From JAMXLO01 sp963812075 (GTDB lineage: Bacteria > Pseudomonadota > Alphaproteobacteria > Acetobacterales > Acetobacteraceae), in contig CAWETN010000019.1 of assembly GCA_963812075.1 (NCBI GenBank), positions 248,001-312,000 of the forward strand: DNA of 64,000 nucleotides, written 5' to 3'. Positions 8,692-17,771 of the stretch are shown piece by piece; the stretch's first letter is position 1; every line of letters begins with the position of its first letter. The position numbers and the translations under genes are program-made. The notes below the pieces were generated by a model. It was not told where the DNA came from, ran no database searches, and saw only the letters and a program-made list of their open reading frames with translations.

Positions 8692-9293
8692 CGCTCATCC
8701 TTCCAAAACGGTGTGACGGTCGCAGGCCACAGGGCGGCCGCCGACAGAACGCAGACGCCGCGCGCAAAGGCCGGCTCGCGCCGTCAGTGCCGGTCCGGAG
8801 TTTCCCCCTTGGCTGTTTTCGCCAGGTTCATTCATTTCCGATTGCTTGATCAATACAGCAAGCGCTGCCGGACTCAAGAAAAAACCACAAGTAAATCGAA
8901 GAAAGTTTCGCCCCTTGTGTTATGTCAACCGGCAGCACGATCTTGCCAAGCGGCAAGACCGTCGTCGCACGATCGTAGTGTCAATTGTATGCTCGAGGGC
9001 GGGACGCGCGGACCTCAGAGCAACGGCATTCGGGACCCTCCGGCAGGTGCGACCACGAACGGGTTGCGCCACGGACCAAGGGTGTCTTTTCGCACAACGG
9101 CGGCGCGGATTTAGCACGGAACGGCAATAGGTCGCGCCGGCGACGAACAACTATTCGTGATCAGAGAGTAGTAGTGAAGCGTCTAAAATTGGCGATGGTA
9201 TTCCACAAATATGACGTCGGCGCATCGCGATGACGATTAACCGCTGCTGCACTCAGCGCGCAGCCAGTGCCGCCTGGCCCGCCCTCGCAGCAT
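8692..9293 (-). other. intergenic region upstream of the eCIS operon
   Basis: About 600 bases with no convincing gene and a visibly higher A+T content than its surroundings (especially 8840-8930 and 9120-9240). It should hold the promoter of the minus-strand eCIS operon. On the minus strand a perfect TTGACA lies at 8928-8923, but I see no good -10 at the right distance. Confidence 0.5.
8935..8974. promoter_or_regulatory. inverted repeat plus direct repeat upstream of eCIS, possible operator
   Basis: Bases 8941-8958 form a perfect 7-bp inverted repeat (TCTTGCC, 4-base spacer, GGCAAGA). An 8-base direct repeat GCACGATC flanks it at 8935-8942 and 8967-8974, spaced 32 bases start to start (about three helical turns). 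The site lies about 250 bases upstream of the sheath start. Regulator binding is an inference. Confidence 0.3.
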
Positions 9294-10526
9294 TCAAGTC
9301 CGCAGCGGCGGGTAGTCGCGCGAGTAAACTGGTTGCGCAAGAAACCAGTCCTCGTCGTAGGTCCAGAACTGGCTGACCGCGTGGTAGGTCCTGATCGTCG
9401 TGTTCACCAGTTTGCCCTCCCGCTTCTCGCAGCGGCGGATGAAGAAGTCGCCGACCACGTTGCCGAACCGGTCGAAATGGAACGGCCCGCGCGGCGTGTC
9501 GGTCAGCGCGACCGCGCGCATCGCCTTGATCAGCGCCTCCTTGTCGTCGGTGCGCCCTCCCGTCTGTTGCAGCGCGGCCTCGGCGACCTGCCCGCTGGTG
9601 TAGAGCCCCGCGGCATAGGAGCCGGGAATTCCGCCATAGTCGCGGATGCTGTCGGCGACGAAGCGCCGGTTGCTCGGCGTGTCGAGATCGGCGGAATACT
9701 GCGAGCACGAGATGACGCCGATCACTTCGTCGCCGAAACTCTTCAGCAGGCCGTCGTCCATCGCCACGCTGCCGCCGATCACCGGCAGCGTCATCCCTTG
9801 ATCCTTGTACTGCCGCATGAACTTGACTGGATTGGAGCCGCCCAGACCTGAAACCACCGCATCGGCATCGCTCATCTGGCCGATGAACGGCGTGTAGTCC
9901 GGCGTCACCAGCGGCGGCCACAGCTTCGCCTTCACCCGCCCGCCGGCGTCCTCGAACACCCGTTGGAAGCCGCCGGTCTCCTCGTAGCCGAAGGCGAAAT
10001 CGTTGGCGACGGTGATCACCTTGCGGTAGCCCAGTTCCTTGTAGGCGTAGTCGGCCAGCGGATGCATCGCCTGCGCCGAGGTACCGGACGTGCGCACAAA
10101 ATACGGGTTGGGTTTGCGCTGCGTAATGTCCTCCGCCGCCGCCTGGCTCAGGATCGGGCACTTGTGCTGCGCGGCGTAGTCGCTGATCGCCAGCAATTCG
10201 AAGGCCGCGAGCGGGCCGAAGATCATGTCGACGCCGTCGCGCTCGATCAGCTCCTGCGCCTTGGTCCTGGCGCCGGCCGGATTGCCGCCGGTATCGGCGA
10301 CGAGCAGTTCGACGGCGCGCCCCGCCAGCCGGTTGCCGCGATGCTTCAGGAACTGCGTGGTCCCCTGCTCCATCTGAATCCCGCCCTGCGCCAGCGGACC
10401 GGTCTTCACTGTCAGCAGCCCGATCTTCACCGGCCGGTCCTGCGCGATCGCCGCCAGCGGCAACGTCGTGGCACCAGTCGCCGCAGCGCCCGCGAGGAAT
10501 TCGCGTCGCGTCGTCTTGCTCATCAT
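9294..10526 (-). CDS. ABC transporter substrate-binding protein (branched-chain amino acid / aromatic type)
   Basis: A 410-residue periplasmic binding protein of the LivJ/type I fold. The N-terminus has a twin-arginine signal (KTTRREFLAGAAATGATTL) ending near AIAQD, followed by VKIGLLTVKTGPLAQGGIQM, the usual first strand and ligand loop. Proteins of this family in catabolic clusters often bind aromatic acids or similar compounds rather than amino acids. No permease or ATPase genes are present here, so it is an orphan or its partners lie elsewhere. A strong purine-rich ribosome site (GGGGGAAAC) precedes ATG 10526. It is the last gene of the minus-strand catabolic operon. Confidence 0.88.
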   Translation of the reverse strand: MMSKTTRREFLAGAAATGATTLPLAAIAQDRPVKIGLLTVKTGPLAQGGIQMEQGTTQFLKHRGNRLAGRAVELLVADTGGNPAGARTKAQELIERDGVDMIFGPLAAFELLAISDYAAQHKCPILSQAAAEDITQRKPNPYFVRTSGTSAQAMHPLADYAYKELGYRKVITVANDFAFGYEETGGFQRVFEDAGGRVKAKLWPPLVTPDYTPFIGQMSDADAVVSGLGGSNPVKFMRQYKDQGMTLPVIGGSVAMDDGLLKSFGDEVIGVISCSQYSADLDTPSNRRFVADSIRDYGGIPGSYAAGLYTSGQVAEAALQQTGGRTDDKEALIKAMRAVALTDTPRGPFHFDRFGNVVGDFFIRRCEKREGKLVNTTIRTYHAVSQFWTYDEDWFLAQPVYSRDYPPLRT

Positions 10527-10553
10527 CGTTTCCCCCCGAAGGCGTTGCGCCGG

Positions 10554-11321
10554 TCAGCCCAACGGGAGCTGCCGGCGGAACATGGCAAAGATCAGTTCCC
10601 AGTCCCGGTTCGCCGCGCGTTTGTCGTGGATGTCGCGGTTGGGCAGCGCGTAGCCGTGTTCCGCGCCGGGATGGAATTCATGGCGGTAGCGCACCGGGCA
10701 GTCGCGCAGCAGCCTGCCGAGTTCCTCGATCATCGCCGGCGGCGCGTGCGGATCGTGTTCCGCGAAGCCGCAATAGAGCTCGCCGCGGAAGCGCTGCGCC
10801 AGGCGATGCGGCGAATCCTTGCGATCGGAGACCAGCGCCGTGCCATGCAGGCTGGCGCCGGCGATGAAGCGGTCCGGATACGCGCCGGCGACGCACAGCA
10901 CGTGGCGCCCGCCCATGCAGTAGCCGATCGAGCCAACGCCGCCCGGACGCACCGGCTCGCCGCCGCCGATGAACGCCAGCAGCGCCGCGGTATCCTCGAC
11001 CACCATGGCGTTGGACAGCTGCTCCAGCGGAATAAGCGCCTGGCGCTGCCGCTCCGGATCGAGGTTGTGCATCGAGATCATCTCGTTGTTCTCGTTGCGC
11101 CACTCGTTCCGCACCCGCCCCTGCCGGTGATACAGGTCGGGCACCATGCAGTAATAGCCGACCGTGCCGACGCGGCGGGCGATATCGAACAGCTCCTCGC
11201 GCAGCCCCCAGAAATCCATGTAGATCACCACCGGCGGAAACGGCCCGCCTTCTTCCGGATGGGTGATGAAGGTCTCCATCGGTCCGGATTGCGTGGGAAT
11301 GGCGGCTATGCGGTCGTGCAT
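10554..11321 (-). CDS. dienelactone hydrolase family protein
   Basis: A 255-residue alpha/beta hydrolase. The catalytic triad can be placed as Cys135 (GYCMGG nucleophile elbow), Asp190 (AEHDPHAP) and His222 (GAEHGYALP), the pattern of dienelactone hydrolases, which open lactone rings in the degradation of substituted catechols and related compounds. There is no signal peptide, so it is cytoplasmic. It lies between the SDR gene and the binding-protein gene in one operon, supporting a ring-cleavage or lactone step in the same pathway. The actual substrate is unknown. Confidence 0.87.
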   Translation of the reverse strand: MHDRIAAIPTQSGPMETFITHPEEGGPFPPVVIYMDFWGLREELFDIARRVGTVGYYCMVPDLYHRQGRVRNEWRNENNEMISMHNLDPERQRQALIPLEQLSNAMVVEDTAALLAFIGGGEPVRPGGVGSIGYCMGGRHVLCVAGAYPDRFIAGASLHGTALVSDRKDSPHRLAQRFRGELYCGFAEHDPHAPPAMIEELGRLLRDCPVRYRHEFHPGAEHGYALPNRDIHDKRAANRDWELIFAMFRRQLPLG

Positions 11322-11341
11322 GCTTCAGGCCCCTGCGTCGA

Positions 11342-12100
11342 TCACGAGATGGTCACACCGCTGTCCACCGGGTAGACCTGCCCGGTGATCATGCGCAACT
11401 CGTCGGATGCCAGGAAGACCGCCATGTTGGCGATGTCCTCCGGCTCGATCAGGCCAAGCAGATGCGCCGCGGCGAGCCTGGTGACGCGCGGGTTGCCGGC
11501 TTCAAGGCGGCCGCGAACTCGGTCCGTCATGGTGGCCGACGGCGCGATCGCGTTCACCCTGACCTTCTGCGGCGCGAACTCCACCGCCATCGATCGGGTG
11601 ATCGCCGCGATGCCGCCCTTCGCCGCGGTGTAGCAGTCGCGTCCGGCGACTCCCATCAATGCGACGTTGGACGCCATGTTGATCACCGAGCCGCCGCCCG
11701 AGGCGATGATCGCCGGGATGCCGAACCGGCAGCCGAGGAACGTGCCGAACAGGTCGAGGCGGATGGCGCGCCAGAATTCTTCCAGTGGCGCCTCGACCAC
11801 CGTGTTGTCCACGGGTGTCGATCCGCCGGCGTTGTTGTGCAGGATATGCAGCGCGCCGTAGCGCCGCACGGCGGTGTCGATCGCGGCGCGCACGCTGTCC
11901 TCCTGCGTCACGTCGGTCGGCACCGCGATGCAGTCGCCGCCGGCCTGGGTCACAATGGCCGCGGTCTGCGCGCCGGCCGCGGCGTTGATCTCGGCGACGA
12001 CCACCTTGGCGCCTTCCGCGGCCATGGCACGCGCCGTGGCGCGGCCGATGCCGGTACCCGCGCCGGTGATCAGCGCAACCTTGCCGTCGAGTCGTGCCAT
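11342..12100 (-). CDS. short-chain dehydrogenase/reductase (classical SDR)
   Basis: A 252-residue NAD(P)-dependent oxidoreductase. It has the cofactor glycine motif GAGTGIG at residues 13-19, HNNAGG near 88-93, catalytic Ser144, and Tyr157/Lys161 in the YTAAK box. The tail MITGQVYPVDSGVTIS is typical of the family. I chose ATG 12100 because the longer reading overlaps the upstream gene. It probably oxidises a secondary alcohol intermediate of the pathway encoded around it; the substrate cannot be read from sequence. Confidence 0.9.
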   Translation of the reverse strand: MARLDGKVALITGAGTGIGRATARAMAAEGAKVVVAEINAAAGAQTAAIVTQAGGDCIAVPTDVTQEDSVRAAIDTAVRRYGALHILHNNAGGSTPVDNTVVEAPLEEFWRAIRLDLFGTFLGCRFGIPAIIASGGGSVINMASNVALMGVAGRDCYTAAKGGIAAITRSMAVEFAPQKVRVNAIAPSATMTDRVRGRLEAGNPRVTRLAAAHLLGLIEPEDIANMAVFLASDELRMITGQVYPVDSGVTIS

Positions 12101-12110
12101 GCGGCCCCCC

Positions 12111-13206
12111 TTATGCGACGGCCACCGCGCGCCCCTCATCGGCCGCCTGCCTGATCGCATCGATCAGCCGGTGCAGATCGAGCGCCGTCTCGAACGTCGG
12201 ATGCGACGTCGTGCCGCCGCGGATCGCCTTGGCGAACAGCGCGTACATCTGGCCGACGTTGAACGCCTCGCCCGCCGGCGTATCCGGCGCGGCGAAGCTG
12301 AGGCGCTCCGGCACCGTGATCGGCGCGAGTGCGTTGCCGCGTTGCGCGCCGTGCAGGAACACCTCGCTGAGCTGCGGCAAATCCTCGCCGGAGACGACCA
12401 GCGTTCCTTCGCGACCGTAGACCTCCATCCGATAGCCGCTGCCGGCGAACGGAATGGCGCCGACATGCACGGACACGACGGCACCGTTCGCCAGCCGGCC
12501 GCTGAGCAGCACGTTGTCGGGCGATGTGACGTCGAGCAGCGTGTTGCTGCCGGTATCCAGCCACTGCTTCGCCTGCGTCACCACCACGGCGGACAGCCGG
12601 TCGAAGTCGCCGACGGCGAAGCGCATCGCGTCAACGGTGTGTCCGGCGGCGATGGTCAGCGTGTTCGCGCCGAGCGTGACGTCGCGCTGCCAGGTGCGGT
12701 GCGACGGCCGCGTCAGCACGCCGTCGCGCAGCAGGCTCACATGCACCGCCATAATCTCGCCGACGAACCCCGCCTCGAGCTGTTCCTTCATATGCAGCAG
12801 CGCCGGATTGACCCGGGCCTGCAGCCCGACCGCGGTGACCACCCCTTTGGCCCTGGCAAGTGCCGACAGCTCGATCGCCTCCGCCGTCGTGCGCCCGAGC
12901 GGCCACTCGCAGTACCACGTGCTTGCCCGCGTCGAGCGCCGCCTTGGTCGGCGCATAGTGCGACGGCACGCGCACCACCACAGCGACCGCATCGATCTCC
13001 GGCGACACCACCATCTGTCGCCAGTCATCGAATGCCAGCCGCGCGCCGTAGGCCTGCCGCGCCGCTTCGGCGCTGTCGGCGCGCGTGGTGCAGACCGCCG
13101 TCAGCTCGATGTCCGGGCTGGCGCGCAGCGCCGGCAGGTGCGAACGCGCCGACCACGTGCCCTGCACGCTGGCGCCGATCAGCCCAAGCCGGACCCGGTC
13201 TGCCAT
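12111..13206 (-). pseudogene. Gfo/Idh/MocA oxidoreductase split by a one-base insertion
   Basis: The N-terminal Rossmann half (VRLGLIGASVQGTWSARSHL) reads from ATG 13206. It reaches ALDAGKHV at about 12918 and then loses sense. The expected continuation YCEWPLGRTTAEA lies in the next frame and runs intact to 12111. One extra G in GTGG (bases 12915-12918) accounts for the shift; deleting it yields 364 residues, normal for the family. Such enzymes oxidise or reduce sugars, inositols or cyclic alcohols with NAD(P). Because the remainder is undamaged, a sequencing error or a recent mutation is more likely than old decay. Confidence 0.82.
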
Positions 13207-13213
13207 GGCCCGC

Positions 13214-14062
13214 TCAATAGCTCGGGATGGTCGGATACGGCGTGAGCTGGATCTCGTGCGTCCAGCACGACCTGTCCTGCGTGTGCAGGTACCAGAAGGC
13301 CTCGGCGATCTTCACCGGGTTGATGACGAGTTCGGGCCGGTTCTGCACCTTCGGCAGCGCGCGGGTGCCCGGCGAATCGATGGTGCCATCGATCACCACG
13401 TTGGCTACATGCACGCCGTGCTCGGAGTATTCCTCGGTCAGCACCTGCGACAGCGCGCGCATCAGCACCCGCGGGTAGTAGAGCAACTCGCCGGTGTAGC
13501 GCTTCCTGCCGCGCAGCGACTTGGAGTTGTTGGAGAACAAGAACGACCCGGCGCCCTTCCTGCGCATCGCCGGCAGCACCTCCTTGGCCACCAGGAAGGG
13601 CCCGCGGCTGGCGATGTGCTGCGCGGTGTCGAACATCTCGACCGGGATGTATTCCAGCAGTTCCTGGCCCGGCGGCAGGTCGCGGCCTTCCAGGTAGCCG
13701 GCGTTGTAGACCAGCACGTCCGGGTCGCCCGCATCACGGCGGATCGTGGCGAACGCCGCTGCAACGGACTTCTCCGACGACAGGTCCAGCTCGACGATCG
13801 TGCAGTCGCCGCCCTGCTCGCGGATCGCCGCCGCCAACGGTTCGGCATTCGCCGCGGTCCGCGTGGTCAGCACGGTGAAAAATCCCTCCTGCGCGAACTT
13901 CTGCGCGATGGCGCCGCCGACGCCCCAGCGTATGCCGACCGGCAGGTCACGATCATCCAGCGGCTTGCCGTGCGCCAACAGCGTGTTGCGGCCGTCCGAC
14001 TGCCACTTCGAGGTCGCACCGACCACGACGGCGACCTGCCTGCCCTTGGTGTTCTGAGCCAT
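13214..14062 (-). CDS. SDR-family protein with altered active site
   Basis: A 282-residue Rossmann-fold protein. The first glycine turn (VVVGATSK) is separated from GVGGAIAQKFAQEG by about 28 extra residues, so the cofactor motif is split by an insertion. DVLVYNAGYL corresponds to the usual NAG strand. Where classical SDRs have YxxxK, this protein reads LLYYPRVLMRAL: the lysine position is Arg and the tyrosine register is unclear. It may have a modified mechanism or a non-catalytic role. It sits mid-operon, 7 bases before the Gfo/Idh gene and 19 after the amidohydrolase. Confidence 0.75.
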   Translation of the reverse strand: MAQNTKGRQVAVVVGATSKWQSDGRNTLLAHGKPLDDRDLPVGIRWGVGGAIAQKFAQEGFFTVLTTRTAANAEPLAAAIREQGGDCTIVELDLSSEKSVAAAFATIRRDAGDPDVLVYNAGYLEGRDLPPGQELLEYIPVEMFDTAQHIASRGPFLVAKEVLPAMRRKGAGSFLFSNNSKSLRGRKRYTGELLYYPRVLMRALSQVLTEEYSEHGVHVANVVIDGTIDSPGTRALPKVQNRPELVINPVKIAEAFWYLHTQDRSCWTHEIQLTPYPTIPSY

Positions 14063-14081
14063 GCGACGCTTTCCTTTTCTG

Positions 14082-14909
14082 TCAGACGGTCCGGTTCCAG
14101 CCCCACCATGCGCATAGCGCGTCGCCCATCACCAGGCGCTTGTCGGTTTCGCCGAGCCAGGGCAGCTCTTCGGTGAACATCGTCACGCACTGGCGCCAGG
14201 AGCACGGCATCTTGGTGATGTCGGTGCCCCAGAACATCCGGGCGGGACCGAACGCATCGAAGATCTGCCGCAGATAGGTCTGCATCTTCGGAAATGGATA
14301 CGCCTCGGCCGAGTAGCCGGGCGCGCCGGTCGCCTTCACCGCGACGTTGGGCAGCTTCGCCAGTGCCAGAAGCTGCGGCATATGGGTCATTGCGGCATCG
14401 TCTTTCAGCGTGGTGAGGCCGCCGCGCCCGCCCAGATGGTCGATCGTCAGGCGCAGCCCCGGATGGCGTTCGGCGACGCGGCCAAGCTCGGCGAGCGAGT
14501 CCGTCGCCAACGCGGCCACCGGCACTCCGGCCCGTTCGGCTGCCTCCCATAGCCATTCCAGGCTGCCGTCGTGCAGCCACTGGCGTGGCGGACCGCCGAG
14601 GAACCCGTAGCGCAGCCCCAGCATCCCCGGCTGCTCCCGCCAGCGCGCTATGCGTGCGCGCGAGCCCGGATCGTCGAGCGGCAGCGCACCCATGATGGCG
14701 AACCGACCCGGATAGTCGCGCACCGCGGCGAACGCCATGTCGGTCGAGCCCGGGTCCCAGCCCGGCGGATGGATCACCGCGGCGTCGACGCCGCCTTCGT
14801 CCATCAGGGGAATTGCCTCCTCAGGCGTGAAATAAGTCACCTGCCGATGCGACAGGTTGCTCGGCAGGCCGGTACCCCAAAGGTGAATCTGGGCGTCGAT
14901 GATCTGCAC
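14082..14909 (-). CDS. amidohydrolase family 2 (metal-dependent TIM-barrel hydrolase)
   Basis: A 275-residue protein of the amidohydrolase-2 type (relatives include lactonases and decarboxylases such as ACMSD). It starts IIDAQIHLWG with the DxxxH metal-ligand strand (D5, H9). LRLTIDHLGGRGG supplies a later metal histidine, and RMFWGTDITK the C-terminal aspartate strand. The start is GTG 14909, preceded by GGGGGGAAACC. It is the first gene of the catabolic minus-strand operon, diverging from the dehydrogenase at 15153. It is probably a lactone hydrolase or decarboxylase of the pathway; the substrate is unknown. Confidence 0.85.
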   Translation of the reverse strand: MQIIDAQIHLWGTGLPSNLSHRQVTYFTPEEAIPLMDEGGVDAAVIHPPGWDPGSTDMAFAAVRDYPGRFAIMGALPLDDPGSRARIARWREQPGMLGLRYGFLGGPPRQWLHDGSLEWLWEAAERAGVPVAALATDSLAELGRVAERHPGLRLTIDHLGGRGGLTTLKDDAAMTHMPQLLALAKLPNVAVKATGAPGYSAEAYPFPKMQTYLRQIFDAFGPARMFWGTDITKMPCSWRQCVTMFTEELPWLGETDKRLVMGDALCAWWGWNRTV

Positions 14910-15152
14910 CGGTTTCCCCCCGTTGGCGCGTGGCCCACCGATACTAGCGGCAACGGCGGATGGCGATAAGCGGCCGCACGCTCAGGCCGGCGCCGGCGGG
15001 ATTGGCCACGATGCGCCCGCCGGCGATGCGGTTCCGGGGCGGCGCTCGCAGGTCCGGCATTCATGCTATGCCGCGTTTCGGCAGCATGACGTGCGCGTAC
15101 GTGCGATTTGGTGCACGATGCGGCGCGGGAACAAGCGACGGGGAACGACAGG

Positions 15153-16154
15153 ATGACGATGCGCATTCTCTGGCCCAACCTTCCGACCGAATACCGGCAG
15201 ATCGCCCTTGACGCCGTCGGCCCAGGCTTCGAGACCGATTTCTGCGCCAGCGCCGCCGAGGTGACGGACGAACAATGGGCCAACGCCGACGCCATCGTCG
15301 GCTCCTGCCCGCCGCAATACATCGACAAGCTGCGCCAGTGCCGGATTTTCGTGAAGTACGGGGTCGGCTACGACGATGTCGACATCGAGCGCTTCGGCAA
15401 GCTGGGCATCCCGGTCTGCAATACGCCGGACTACGGCACCCGCGAGGTCGCCGACCACGCGATCGCCCTGATGATGACGCTGGCCAAGAGCATCGCCTAT
15501 CACGACGCTGAGTTGCATGCCGACCTGCGCGGCAACTGGCGCCCCGCGCACAACCCATTCGGTCGGCGGCTGTCGGTGTGCACCTTCGGCGTGGTCGGCA
15601 TGGGCCGCATCGGCACCGCCGCTGCGCGCCGCGCCAAGGCTTTCGACATGGATGTCGTCTTCTACGATCCGTACCAGCCGAACGGCTATCAGTTCGCCAT
15701 CGGCGTCCGCCGCGCCAACTCGCTGGCCGAACTGATGGGCCAGTGCGATTTCGTCAGCATCCACGCGCCACTCAGCGCGGAGACGCGCAATCTGATGGGG
15801 GCCGAAGCCTTCGCCGCGGCGAAGCGCGGCATGATCCTGATCAACACGGCCCGAGGTCCGATCGTCGACATCGATGCGCTCTACGACGCCATGAAGGATG
15901 GCACCGTGCTCGCCGCCGGGCTCGACGTGCTGCCGGATGAGCCGGCCAACCCGCAGTCGCGCCTGATTGCCGCGTGGCAGCGCAACGAGGACTGGATCCG
16001 CCACCGCCTGGTGCTGACGCCGCACTCGGCGTTCTATACGCCGGAGAGCATGCGCGACAATCGCGCCTTCGCTTCACGCACGGCGGCGCGTTTCCTGCGT
16101 GACGGACGGCTGGATAATTGCGTCAACAAGCAGTTCCTTGTCGCACGGAGCTGA
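15153..16154 (+). CDS. D-isomer-specific 2-hydroxyacid dehydrogenase (CtBP-like)
   Basis: A 333-residue NAD-dependent dehydrogenase. The nucleotide-binding turn is VVGMGRIGTAAARR. The catalytic triad residues are Arg in INTARGPIVD, Glu in VLPDEPAN and His in LTPHSAFYT. It interconverts a 2-hydroxyacid and a 2-oxoacid. ATG 15153 follows GGGAACGACAGG; an in-frame upstream start is possible but has no ribosome site. It is divergent from the amidohydrolase operon across a 243-base gap that should contain both promoters, and the GMC gene follows after 11 bases. Confidence 0.9.
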   Translation: MTMRILWPNLPTEYRQIALDAVGPGFETDFCASAAEVTDEQWANADAIVGSCPPQYIDKLRQCRIFVKYGVGYDDVDIERFGKLGIPVCNTPDYGTREVADHAIALMMTLAKSIAYHDAELHADLRGNWRPAHNPFGRRLSVCTFGVVGMGRIGTAAARRAKAFDMDVVFYDPYQPNGYQFAIGVRRANSLAELMGQCDFVSIHAPLSAETRNLMGAEAFAAAKRGMILINTARGPIVDIDALYDAMKDGTVLAAGLDVLPDEPANPQSRLIAAWQRNEDWIRHRLVLTPHSAFYTPESMRDNRAFASRTAARFLRDGRLDNCVNKQFLVARS

Positions 16155-16165
16155 GGGGACAGGGC

Positions 16166-17764
16166 ATGCAGGACAAGGTCGACGTTCTCATCATCGGCTC
16201 CGGCGCCTCCGGCGCGGCGGTGGCCTGGAGCCTTGCCGAGACGCGGATGAAGATCCTCTGCCTGGAGCAGGGCGACTGGATGAAGCAGTCCGACTATCCG
16301 TCCAATGGGCGGGACTACGAGGCGCGGGTGTTCAGCGACTACGCCACCAGTCCGAACATCCGGCAACGGCCGAGCGACTATCCGATCAACGACGACAACT
16401 CGCCGATCAAGGTGGTGAACTTCAACGCTGTCGGCGGCTCGACCGTGATGTACACGGCGCATTATCCGCGCCTGCACCCGTCCGACTTCCGCGTCCGCAC
16501 GCTGGACGGTGTGGCCGACGACTGGCCGATCGATTACGCGACGCTTGAACCGTATTTCGCCGAGAACGACCGCATGACGGGCGTCTCCGGGCTCGCCGGC
16601 GACCCCGCCTATCCGGCGCATGAGCCACCGATGCCGCCTCTGCCGCTCGGCAGGTCCGGCACCAAGATCGCGCAGACGATGAACCAACTCGGCTGGCACT
16701 GGTGGCCGTCCGACAGCGCGATCGCGACCACCGAATACGACGGCCGCGCACCCTGCATCAATCTCGGCCACTGCACGCCAGCCTGTGCCCAGGGAGCGAA
16801 GGCGAGCACCGACATCACCTACTGGCCGCATGCCATCCGCGCCGGCGTCGAGCTCAGGACCAACTGCCGGGTACGCGAGATCACCACCGGCGACGATGGC
16901 ATGGCGACGGGCGCGGTCTATTATGACCGCGACGGCGTCGCGCAATTCCAGCCGGCCGAGGTCGTCATCCTCGCCTGCAATGGCGTCGGCACGCCGCGGC
17001 TGCTGCTGAACTCCGCCTCCGGACGCTTCCCCGACGGGCTGGCCAATTCCAGCGGGCTGGTGGGCAAGAACCTGATGTTCCATCCATGGGCGCTGGTGCA
17101 CGGCTATGTCGACGAACCGATGGACGGGCATCGTGGGCCGCCGCTCTGCCTGTGGAGCCAGGAGTTCTACGAGACCGACCGCTCGCGGGGCTTCGTGCGC
17201 GGATTCAACTTCCAGTTCAACCGCACCGTCGGCATCGGCACGGAGGCGGTCAGCGCAGAGGTCAACGGCCTGCTGCCCTGGGGCGAGGGGCACCACGAGA
17301 CTTTCCGCAGCCTGGTCGGCCACCGCATGTCGGTCGGAATCTGCACCGAGGACCTGCCCGAGGAGCACAACCGGGTCACGCTCGACCCGGTCCTGAAGGA
17401 CAGCCACGGCATCCCGGCGCCCAAGGTCGAGTACGCCATCGGCGAGAACACCAGCCACATGCTCGACTTCGCAATCGATCGCGGCAAGGACATCCTGCTT
17501 GCCGCCGGTGCGCGGAACCTTCACGTCATCCGCCCCGTGGTCTACGGCGGCTGGCACCTGCTCGGCACGGCCCGCATGGGCGACGACCCCGAGCGCTCGG
17601 TGGTGAATTCCTGGGGACGCAGCCACGACGTGAAGAACCTGTTCGTCGTCGATGGCAGCATCTTCGTCACGTCGGGCGGCGTGAATCCCACCTGCACGAT
17701 CCAGGCACTGGCGCTGTACATCGCAGACTGCATGAAGCAACGCCTGGCAACGCTGTTCGACTGA
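16166..17764 (+). CDS. GMC-family FAD oxidoreductase
   Basis: A 532-residue flavoprotein. It opens DVLIIGSGASGAAVAWSLAE, the FAD-binding dinucleotide fold. A cysteine-rich segment (CINLGHCTPACAQGAKAS) and the C-terminal GGWHLLGTARMGDDP are hallmarks of bacterial GMC alcohol/sugar dehydrogenases of the gluconate or fructose dehydrogenase type. There is no signal peptide or Tat motif, so it appears cytoplasmic. ATG 16166 is preceded by GAGGGGACAGGG. The small gene that follows is its likely partner subunit. It presumably oxidises an alcohol group in the compound handled by the divergent operon. Confidence 0.88.
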   Translation: MQDKVDVLIIGSGASGAAVAWSLAETRMKILCLEQGDWMKQSDYPSNGRDYEARVFSDYATSPNIRQRPSDYPINDDNSPIKVVNFNAVGGSTVMYTAHYPRLHPSDFRVRTLDGVADDWPIDYATLEPYFAENDRMTGVSGLAGDPAYPAHEPPMPPLPLGRSGTKIAQTMNQLGWHWWPSDSAIATTEYDGRAPCINLGHCTPACAQGAKASTDITYWPHAIRAGVELRTNCRVREITTGDDGMATGAVYYDRDGVAQFQPAEVVILACNGVGTPRLLLNSASGRFPDGLANSSGLVGKNLMFHPWALVHGYVDEPMDGHRGPPLCLWSQEFYETDRSRGFVRGFNFQFNRTVGIGTEAVSAEVNGLLPWGEGHHETFRSLVGHRMSVGICTEDLPEEHNRVTLDPVLKDSHGIPAPKVEYAIGENTSHMLDFAIDRGKDILLAAGARNLHVIRPVVYGGWHLLGTARMGDDPERSVVNSWGRSHDVKNLFVVDGSIFVTSGGVNPTCTIQALALYIADCMKQRLATLFD

Positions 17765-17771
17765 GGCCGTC

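Noticed and set aside
6542..8767. 741-codon minus-strand frame overlapping sheath and tube genes
   Set aside because: Arg/Gly-rich out-of-frame reading of the sheath gene; the true sheath begins YPGVYIEE in another frame.
8905..8928. Perfect TTGACA on the minus strand as an eCIS promoter
   Set aside because: No acceptable -10 hexamer at 16-18 bases; kept only as a remark in the intergenic entry.
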